Origin: Gemmatimonadota bacterium
GTDB taxonomy: Bacteria > Orphanbacterota > Orphanbacteria > Orphanbacterales > Orphanbacteraceae
NCBI GenBank assembly: GCA_013002425.1
Contig: JABDJQ010000638.1
Location: 1-5,170, forward strand
Direction: 5' to 3'
Length of the DNA: 5,170 bases
The position numbers were made by a program, and so were the translations under genes. Below are positions 1 through 5,170 of this stretch, in pieces; positions within the stretch are counted from its first letter, which is position 1; each line of letters begins with the position of its first letter. The notes beneath the pieces were generated by a model. The model did no database searches and was not told where the DNA came from. It worked only from the letters and a program-made list of their open reading frames with translations.

Positions 1-1
1 C

Positions 2-3000
2 CCGGGATCCTCGGATGTCGCGCTCCTCTCCGTCCGCTTCACGAACCTCTATCCGCAGACGAGAACGCTGACATCGATCGCGTTCGCGAACGACGCCTCC
101 CCGATCGGGAACATCGGGCAGCGCGACGGCGTATTCGAAAGCGTCGCGGTCTATCGCGACCTGGACCGTTCGAGCGACGTGAGCGCGGGCGACGTTCTAC
201 TCACGGACGGAGCGTTCGTGAACGGAAGAATCGTGCTGTCGGACCTGAACTTCGCACTGGCTCCCTCCGACTCGATCTATCTGCTGCTTGCGGCCGATGT
301 TTCGCTTCTGAACGCGCCTTCAGGCTTCGTGCTCGACGCGGTCGTGAGTTCCGAATCGGAAGTCACGTTCACGCCCGCGGCAACCATACTGTCCGCGTTC
401 CCGCTCGATTCGCCCGGAAACCCGATCGTGGACGGATCGATCGCGGCCCAGATCGCGCTCGACGCATCGCTCCCCGAGGAACTGCCCGCCGGTTCCGTCG
501 ATTCTCTCGCCCTTTCGTTCGTCGTGCCTTCGAACGGGTTTCAGAACGACACGCTCTATTCGATTACGCTGAAGAACCGCGGCGAAGCGAGCGGATCGGA
601 CCTCGCGGCGCTCAAACTGTGGCGCGACGGGGGGAACGGATCGTTCGATCGCGGAGCGGAAGACGACATTCTGCTCGGCACCGCCGCCCCCGCGGGAAAC
701 AACTGGTTCTGGGGAACGAGCGGACTCTACGTGCCGACGGGAGGCGCCCGCATCTTTGCGAGCGCGAGCGTGGTAGCGGCGCCTTCGGGCGGCGTGCTGC
801 AGCTTTCGATTCCGCCGGGCGGGCTTCAGTACGAATCGACGAATGACGGACCGATCGACGGTCCCGCATACAACGCGACACTCCAGATCATCGGAGGCAG
901 CCAGGGCATTTCGATCGGCGACTTCGCGGCGTCGGGCGTCAGCACGGTGTATCCGGGCGCGTCCGACGTGAAACTCTACGCGTTCACGCTCACGAACCTG
1001 GACACGACAGAGGCCGTCGTATCCTCTCTCCTGCTTCGCAACGGTTCAAGCGCCCGGTCGGGCGCCGACAGCGCGCTGAGCCGGGTTCATGTGGTCGACG
1101 ACACGAGCGGCCTCGTGTTCGGGAGCGCGGGCTTCACGAATCAATCCGCGGCCGTCGCGCTTCAGGGTCTGACGATTCCGGCATCGGGCGAGCGACGCAT
1201 CGCGATCACGATAGACGCCGGAGAGTCGTGCGCTTCGCAGGGGGATTCGATCGCGGTCGTGATCGATTCCGGCGGCGCTTTCGGCTTCCCGCAGGAGCGC
1301 GTGACGATCGGTTCGTTCCCGATCGAGCGGTCGACGTTCGTCACCGTGCGCGCGCTTCGTTCACAGAACTTCGCCATTCCGAATCTGGAAGACGGCGCGA
1401 TGATACCGGGCGAATCCGGCCGCCTCGCTTTCCAGATCCGGGTGCCGTCGAACGGGTGCCTCACCGACACGCTGAAGGCGCTGCAGATCGACAACCTGGG
1501 ATCGGCCGTTCGCGTTGCCGACATCGCGGGCCTCTCGATCACGACCACGGCGTCGCCCGCCGGGGCCGTCGCTCTGTTCGGCGCCGGCGATCGCAGCTGG
1601 TTCCGCAACGACCTCGCCATTCCGATTCTGCACGGCGGCACGGAACTTTATGTATGGATCGATATCGACGCGGCCGCTTCCGGCGAAGAAACCGTGGCTC
1701 TCCAGATTCCCGTGAACGGCGCATCGCTCGCTTCCGGGCGCATCGGACCCGGGAATCAGCCTGTCGCTTCGCCCGCTACGTTCACGATCACGACGGCCCC
1801 GATCTTCGCCCAGTTCATCGATTCCGGCGTCACGGTCGTTTCGACGGGACAGCCTTACGACATTACGTTCGAGATTTCGAACCCCAGTGTGGCCGACACG
1901 ATTCACTCCATATTCACGCCGGGTCTGACGGGCGTCGGCGGCACGCTCACCGAAGTCGTTTCGCCCGAGATCGACATCGACGCCAGGCTCGCCCCGGGCG
2001 AAAAGCTCCCCGTGACATGGACCGTGCAGGCCGAAAACGGCGGCACGCTGCAGGCGCAGACTTCGTTCGGCGGGACGCCCGTCGGGTCCGGAGAAATCGT
2101 AAGCACGGGCGTCGTATCTTCCGGCATCGTTACCGTACAGGTGCCCGCCGACTCGATCACGCTCGACGTCGACGCCGACATTCCGTCCGAAGTCGTGCGC
2201 GGTTCGTTCGGCCAGGAACTCGTGCAGATCAATATCACGCACGAAAACGGAAATCCGAATACCGCGCCGGCGCGCCTCGAAGCGGTCACGTTCGCGCTCG
2301 ACGACGAACAGGGTAACGTGATCGACCCTTCCGCGTTCCTCTCGCAACTCGACGTGGTCGATCTCGAAGCGAACCGGCGGCGCGTGGCGAGACTCGTTCC
2401 GAACGACTTCGGCGCCGGCGCGATCACGGTCGCGCTCGACTCGACGATCGTGCTCCGGTCGGGCAACGACGCGGATCTCGCGTTCGAATTCTCGTTCCGC
2501 GAAGAATCGAACGTGCAGGCTTTCACGATCCGGTGGGAGACCGCCGGCGCGCTCGCGCTCTTCGACCTGAACTCGGGCGAATCCCTCGAGTACCTGCTCG
2601 ACAGCACGGTGGTATCGGACACGATTCCGGTCGTCGATCCTCCCGCCGGGCTCGACGTGACGGTGCTGAGCGGGCTTCCCGAACAGATCAATCGAAACGA
2701 CCAGGACGTCGTGGTGATGGACTTCACGCTCGCGATCGCGGAGAACGAAACACAGACGGCGGATCTGCTCGTGAACGAGATCCGCATGCTTCCCGGCACG
2801 GATGACTTCCCGTTCTCGCGCCTTGTCGTCGAACAGGAAGGCTTTCCCCCCTACTTCAACGGGAGCCAGTGGATCGAGGCGAACGATTCGCTCGGGAGCG
2901 AACACGTCCTGATACTTCCGCTCAGCCCGCCGATTCGCGTGACGTCCGAGGCGACTCTCAATCTGAAGATCCGCGGAGCCGTGCGCGCCGACGCTCCGCT

Positions 3001-4396
3001 CGGAACGTTTCAGCTCGGGATCGATTCCGTTTTCGTAGATCCCGAACTGGAAGGCCCCGCTCCGTCAGGAACGGCGGAGAGCCCGGTCGTGACGCTCGTG
3101 CTCGAGGAGCCCCTCCAGACAGACATCCGCATTCGCACGGACGAGATCGCGGTGACCGGCACGGACCGCGTCGACACGACGTTCGTCATCACCGGCACGC
3201 GCAATGTTCCCGCATTCGAAATGCGGTTCGACCACGGCGCGGGGGATTCGCTCTCCGACATCGAAGTGAGCGGCATCGTCTTCTCGGTGCGCGACGCGGG
3301 AGGCGACGCCGTCGCTCTCGAAACGCTGCTCGATCGCGCGCGCCTCACGAGGAACGGCGTCTCGATCGCGTCCGCGGCTCCGATCGAGCCCGGACTGAAC
3401 ACGCTCGCGCTCACGCCCGCTCCCGCGGACATCGTTTACATGGCGAGCGGCGAGTCGGTCACGCTTCTCGTCGAATTCGACATTCGGGCCGACGCCACCG
3501 CCGGCGACTATGTCGTCTCGGTGGCAAGCGCCGGAATCACGGTCGTGGAGCGGAACGAGCGCGGCCCGGTCGCCGTGCGACTCGACGGCGAGGCACCGGG
3601 CGCATTCTTCACCGGGCCGCTCGCGGTGCGACGCCAGAGCGACGCCGTCGACGTCGCGATCGACTTCACGCTTCCCGCGACGACCGTTCCCGGCGCCTCG
3701 ATCGATCCGGCGGGGGCGTTGCGGATCGTGGCGAGCGGGGACGCGAGCGTCAGCGACGTGAATCTCGAATCGCTCTTTCTCGAGGTCGAAGGGAGCGCCG
3801 GCGTTCTCGATCCGGCCTCCGTGCTGGCGACAGCGACGTTCACGATCGACGAAAAGACGTGCGAAGGGGAGTTCGTAAGCGACGGCGTGCTCTTCACGTT
3901 CGACGAACCGATCGTTCTGATGCCGGGAACGGAGCGCTCGTTCGCGCTCGCTGTGGAGCTGGCCCCTTCCGTTTCTCCCGACAGGTTCCGACTCCGGCTG
4001 CCGGTCGACAGGATCACGATCCTGGAAACCGGCCCCGTCGTTCGCGCGACCGGGCCGGGCGAGCGATCCACGTGGGCGCACTTCGCTGAGCGCGACTTCG
4101 CATCGAGCGTGCGTAACTATCCGAATCCGTTTTCGGCGGTCGAGGAAGCGACGACGCTGGCCTTCTACGCCCGTGAGGCCGGCACGGCCGTGATTCGCAT
4201 CTTCACGGGTCTCGGAGACGCCGTCTGGTCGACCGAAGTGCCCGTGGGAGCGCCCGGCTTCGTCGAGATCGAATGGAACGGCGCGAACGGCGACGGCAAC
4301 CGGATCTTGAGCGGTGTCTATCTCGCTTCGTTCGAGATCCGTTACGAGAACGGCACGATCGACCGGAAAACGCACAAGATCGCGGTTCTGAACTAA
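2..4396 (+). CDS. Giant modular secreted/surface protein with C-terminal YPNPF (FlgD-Ig / T9SS-like) tail, 5'-truncated
   Basis: The frame is open from base 2 to the TAA at 4394-4396, giving 1464 visible residues; the true start lies upstream. The first in-frame start-like codon, GTG at 179, is not a plausible start. The 59 codons before it are in frame and belong to a module that recurs later (SSDVALLSVRFTNL at residues 3-16 resembles ASDVKLYAFTLTNL at 320-333). In visible numbering the order is: B1 about 3-145, A1 146-304, B2 314-464, A2 465-599, one Ig/CARDB-like module 600-716, four modules of about 165 residues at 717-1364, and a C-terminal tail 1365-1464. The alternating hydrophobic, Thr/Ser/Val-rich pattern suggests all-beta folds. 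No catalytic motif or transmembrane helix is visible. By hand count it has only nine lysines and three cysteines. I do not recognise the full-length protein. A secreted adhesin, stalk or structural surface protein is an inference; the coding call is very secure. Confidence 0.93.
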   Translation, partial: PGSSDVALLSVRFTNLYPQTRTLTSIAFANDASPIGNIGQRDGVFESVAVYRDLDRSSDVSAGDVLLTDGAFVNGRIVLSDLNFALAPSDSIYLLLAADVSLLNAPSGFVLDAVVSSESEVTFTPAATILSAFPLDSPGNPIVDGSIAAQIALDASLPEELPAGSVDSLALSFVVPSNGFQNDTLYSITLKNRGEASGSDLAALKLWRDGGNGSFDRGAEDDILLGTAAPAGNNWFWGTSGLYVPTGGARIFASASVVAAPSGGVLQLSIPPGGLQYESTNDGPIDGPAYNATLQIIGGSQGISIGDFAASGVSTVYPGASDVKLYAFTLTNLDTTEAVVSSLLLRNGSSARSGADSALSRVHVVDDTSGLVFGSAGFTNQSAAVALQGLTIPASGERRIAITIDAGESCASQGDSIAVVIDSGGAFGFPQERVTIGSFPIERSTFVTVRALRSQNFAIPNLEDGAMIPGESGRLAFQIRVPSNGCLTDTLKALQIDNLGSAVRVADIAGLSITTTASPAGAVALFGAGDRSWFRNDLAIPILHGGTELYVWIDIDAAASGEETVALQIPVNGASLASGRIGPGNQPVASPATFTITTAPIFAQFIDSGVTVVSTGQPYDITFEISNPSVADTIHSIFTPGLTGVGGTLTEVVSPEIDIDARLAPGEKLPVTWTVQAENGGTLQAQTSFGGTPVGSGEIVSTGVVSSGIVTVQVPADSITLDVDADIPSEVVRGSFGQELVQINITHENGNPNTAPARLEAVTFALDDEQGNVIDPSAFLSQLDVVDLEANRRRVARLVPNDFGAGAITVALDSTIVLRSGNDADLAFEFSFREESNVQAFTIRWETAGALALFDLNSGESLEYLLDSTVVSDTIPVVDPPAGLDVTVLSGLPEQINRNDQDVVVMDFTLAIAENETQTADLLVNEIRMLPGTDDFPFSRLVVEQEGFPPYFNGSQWIEANDSLGSEHVLILPLSPPIRVTSEATLNLKIRGAVRADAPLGTFQLGIDSVFVDPELEGPAPSGTAESPVVTLVLEEPLQTDIRIRTDEIAVTGTDRVDTTFVITGTRNVPAFEMRFDHGAGDSLSDIEVSGIVFSVRDAGGDAVALETLLDRARLTRNGVSIASAAPIEPGLNTLALTPAPADIVYMASGESVTLLVEFDIRADATAGDYVVSVASAGITVVERNERGPVAVRLDGEAPGAFFTGPLAVRRQSDAVDVAIDFTLPATTVPGASIDPAGALRIVASGDASVSDVNLESLFLEVEGSAGVLDPASVLATATFTIDEKTCEGEFVSDGVLFTFDEPIVLMPGTERSFALAVELAPSVSPDRFRLRLPVDRITILETGPVVRATGPGERSTWAHFAERDFASSVRNYPNPFSAVEEATTLAFYAREAGTAVIRIFTGLGDAVWSTEVPVGAPGFVEIEWNGANGDGNRILSGVYLASFEIRYENGTIDRKTHKIAVLN
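8..1798 (+). repeat. Protein-level repeat: two copies of a two-module (B-A) unit
   Basis: This is a diverged repeat seen in the translation of the large gene, not a DNA repeat. The B modules start at visible residues 3 and 320 with a shared xSDVxLxxxxxTNL core, 7 of 14 residues identical and 317 residues apart. The A modules share VPSNG followed by DTL at residues 175-185 and 481-491, 306 residues apart. A later Trp (residues 235 and 533) and an Ile-Pro...Gly segment (270-274 and 569-573) recur in the same order. A2 is about eight residues shorter than A1 between these landmarks. A1 ends in an NDGP-containing segment (residue 281 onward) whose counterpart in A2 has degenerated to IGPGNQP. The first B copy begins almost at the window edge, so more copies may lie upstream. 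Module limits are approximate; function is unknown. Confidence 0.7.
1799..2149 (+). other. Single Ig/CARDB-like beta module inside the large protein
   Basis: Visible residues 600-716 of the large protein form one stretch that matches neither the repeat array before it nor the one after it. It reads like a CARDB/DUF11-type adhesin module: a short introductory strand (VTVVSTGQPYDITFEISNPS), an ADTI segment, then APGEKLPVTWTVQAENGG and a final strand ending near VTVQVPAD. Such modules commonly act as spacers in secreted bacterial proteins (family knowledge). Here it separates the B-A array from the array of 165-residue modules. The family assignment rests on pattern only and is tentative. Confidence 0.45.
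2150..4093 (+). repeat. Protein-level tandem array of four ~165-residue beta modules
   Basis: Four diverged copies occupy visible residues about 717-881, 882-1039, 1040-1204 and 1205-1364. Each has a strand segment near its middle: LEAVTF, VNEIRM, VSGIVF and LESLFL. The aligned hydrophobic position falls at residues 762, 927, 1092 and 1258 (codons at 2285, 2780, 3275 and 3773), giving spacings of 165, 165 and 166. Copies 1, 3 and 4 follow this with a DxxG/GxxG turn and a DPSAFL, LETLLD or DPASVL segment. All four then have a xxSG/PG-type turn leading into a long hydrophobic strand pair (for example MASGESVTLLVEF in copy 3, LMPGTERSFALAVE in copy 4). Sequence identity between copies is low, so the array is ancient rather than a recent duplication. 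I cannot name the domain family; an all-beta extracellular module is the best description. Confidence 0.72.
4094..4396 (+). other. C-terminal YPNPF tail (FlgD Ig-like / T9SS type A-like sorting domain)
   Basis: The last ~100 residues of the large protein start with an NYPNPF motif (4115-4132). Then come TTLAFY, a VIRIFTGLGDAVW segment (the usual hydrophobic 'iY/F..lG..V' strand), EIEWNGANGDGNRILSGVY (the W-[DN]-G...G...SGVY hallmark), and a terminal KTHKIAVLN (the usual K-x-x-x-V/L-L ending). This matches the FlgD Ig-like tail that ends many large secreted proteins in Bacteroidota-related and candidate phyla, where such tails are read as sorting signals for type IX or similar secretion. The motif order and its position at the extreme C-terminus are seen directly; the export route in this organism is inferred. 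Confidence 0.85.
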
Positions 4397-4518
4397 GGGA
4401 TTCGTGCAATCCGGGGCCCGCTGTCCGCTCAGACTGTACGATGTTCCCAAATCTCGCCTCAATCGTAACGATTCCAACGACATCTGCCGATACTCCGTAC
4501 GAGGAGCAACGGCGAGTT
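4397..4518 (+). promoter_or_regulatory. Intergenic region, possible regulatory elements, no clear terminator
   Basis: This 122-base gap separates the two genes. A small hairpin could form just after the stop (GGATT at 4398-4402 with AATCC at 4408-4412, five-base loop), but its stem is short and no T-run follows, so it is not a convincing terminator. A perfect 6-base inverted repeat with a 1-base centre lies at 4461-4473 (AATCGT-A-ACGATT). TACGAT at 4437-4442 resembles a -10 box, but no -35 element sits at a suitable distance. Co-transcription of the two genes and a separate promoter are both possible; the sequence does not decide. Confidence 0.3.
4501..4506 (+). promoter_or_regulatory. Candidate ribosome-binding site for the DNRLRE gene
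   Basis: GAGGAG is the only good purine-rich Shine-Dalgarno-like run before the second gene. It lies 12 bases before the ATG at 4519, slightly long spacing, and 18 bases before the alternative ATG at 4525. It therefore favours 4519. The upstream in-frame ATG at 4441 has no such element. Confidence 0.45.
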
Positions 4519-5170
4519 ATGTCCATGACCGTAAGATCGATCGCGAAAGAAACGAGCGCGCGCAGGAGCGTTCGCCGGCCTGTGCGACTGCTTGCCGTCT
4601 CGCTTACGGTCGCCGCCGTCTTTGCGACAGCAGCCGATGCGCAGACCGTCATCGTGCCGCTCGACTCGGCATTCACCGACGACGCGCATATCAACCGCGA
4701 CGCACCCAACCGCAGTCTCGGCGACAACAACAACTTCCGGGTCGGTTTCAACAACGACGATCTGAAACGCGGCGTCTTCCGTTTCGAAACGAGCCTCGTT
4801 CCGAGCCCGGGCACCGCGACCTCCGTCCAGCTCGTGCTGAAGATCAACGACAATTACCTCGACGGCTATCCGATGGTCCTGCATGCGTACTCGCTCGCGG
4901 AACGATTCATCGAGGGGACCGGGATAAACGGCTACGACGTCTCCTGGAACGATCGAATGAACGACATTCCGTGGTCCGTACCGGGGGGAAACTGGGACCC
5001 GGGCAAGCTCTCGCGAGCGACCGTGCAGACGTGGCACGACAGCCTCGTGCTCGACATCACGACCCAGTTTCAGGCGTGGGTCGCTGATACGTCTGAGAAT
5101 CACGGGCTCATTCTCGGCGACTCGCTTTACTTCGCGAACCCGAGCTGGAACTACGACAATCACGGCATTC
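4519..5170 (+). CDS. Secreted DNRLRE (CBM96-like) domain protein, 3'-truncated
   Basis: The frame is open from ATG 4519 to the window end, with 217 complete codons and no stop. Residues 1-41 look like a Sec signal peptide: an Arg-rich n-region (RRSVRRPVR), a hydrophobic core (LLAVSLTVAAVFATA) and an ADA cleavage motif before Gln42. The twin arginines lack the hydrophobic pair expected of a Tat signal. The mature part matches the DNRLRE pattern: DDAHINRDAPNRSLGDNNNF (54-73), RGVFRFETSLVP (84-95), an SVQLVLKIN strand (102-110), HAYSLAERFIEG (122-133), VSWNDR then IPWSVPGGNW (141-159), LDITTQFQAWV (178-188) and GLILGD (196-201). Family members are secreted and often bind carbohydrate or occur on surface proteins; binding here is inferred. 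Start choice: the frame is also open up to ATG 4441, but using it would put 26 extra non-signal-like residues ahead of the signal peptide; ATG 4525 is an alternative. The C-terminus, which might carry a sorting tail like the neighbour's, is outside the window. Confidence 0.87.
   Translation, partial: MSMTVRSIAKETSARRSVRRPVRLLAVSLTVAAVFATAADAQTVIVPLDSAFTDDAHINRDAPNRSLGDNNNFRVGFNNDDLKRGVFRFETSLVPSPGTATSVQLVLKINDNYLDGYPMVLHAYSLAERFIEGTGINGYDVSWNDRMNDIPWSVPGGNWDPGKLSRATVQTWHDSLVLDITTQFQAWVADTSENHGLILGDSLYFANPSWNYDNHGI

Noticed and set aside
1..10. CCCGGGATCC at the window start resembles a vector polylinker (SmaI/BamHI sites)
   Set aside because: The bases read in frame into a module conserved elsewhere in the protein from residue 3, and what follows does not match common polylinkers. 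Chance or a window cut is more likely.
1228..2316. Plus-strand frames at 1228-2316 and 2869-4089 overlapping the large gene
   Set aside because: Extremely Arg-rich out-of-frame shadows; the third frame over the same region carries the repeat modules.
1361..2905. Long minus-strand open frame (514 codons) and similar one at 3065-4483 (472 codons)
   Set aside because: Their translations are Arg/Asp/Glu/Val-rich low-complexity strings with no domain or signal. They mirror the codon bias of the plus-strand gene, which has clear modules and a C-terminal motif.
4398..4412. Hairpin GGATT/AATCC after the stop codon as a Rho-independent terminator
   Set aside because: Only a five-base-pair stem, two of them G-C, with no following T-run.
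4441..4518. Upstream in-frame ATG at 4441 as the start of the second gene
   Set aside because: No ribosome-binding site precedes it, and it would add a 26-residue non-signal-like extension before the signal peptide. GAGGAG at 4501-4506 favours ATG 4519.
4564..4590. Twin arginines in the signal peptide as a Tat signal
   Set aside because: The residues after each RR pair (SVR and PVR) lack the two hydrophobic positions of the Tat consensus; an ordinary Sec signal fits better.
4404..5087. Plus-strand frame at 4404-5087 and minus-strand frames 4203-4853 and 4459-5163
   Set aside because: They overlap the DNRLRE gene, whose frame has a signal peptide and many family motifs. The alternatives are Arg- or Gln-rich with no recognisable fold.

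Overview
The window is a GC-rich (roughly 60% or more by eye) bacterial segment carrying two plus-strand genes for exported proteins, each cut by a window edge. A very large multidomain protein occupies positions 2-4396 and lacks its N-terminus. After a 122-base gap, a second gene starts at 4519 and runs off the right edge. No RNA genes, mobile elements, CRISPR arrays or minus-strand genes could be supported.

The organism is probably an uncultured or sparsely cultured member of the FCB-type phyla (for example Krumholzibacteriota, Eisenbacteria, Latescibacterota or Gemmatimonadota-like lineages). This is inferred from the C-terminal YPNPF / FlgD-Ig-like tail, the DNRLRE-type secreted neighbour, and strong use of codons ending in G or C. 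The sequence alone does not fix the phylum.

Region by region: positions 2-1798 encode two copies of a two-module unit (B-A-B-A, period about 306-317 residues). Positions 1799-2149 encode a single Ig/CARDB-like beta module. Positions 2150-4093 encode four diverged tandem modules with a period of about 165 residues. Positions 4094-4396 encode the C-terminal YPNPF tail. Positions 4397-4518 are intergenic, with a short perfect inverted repeat and a purine-rich ribosome-binding site. Positions 4519-5170 encode a signal peptide followed by a DNRLRE (CBM96-like) domain.

Working picture (inference): both products leave the cytoplasm. The large one looks like a long, acidic, almost lysine-free beta-rich surface or secreted protein, perhaps a stalk or adhesin, retained or exported through its C-terminal tail. 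The second looks like a secreted protein with a carbohydrate- or surface-associated domain. No enzymatic domain is visible in either, and no undescribed system can be proved from this window. The repeat architecture of the large protein is the most distinctive feature.
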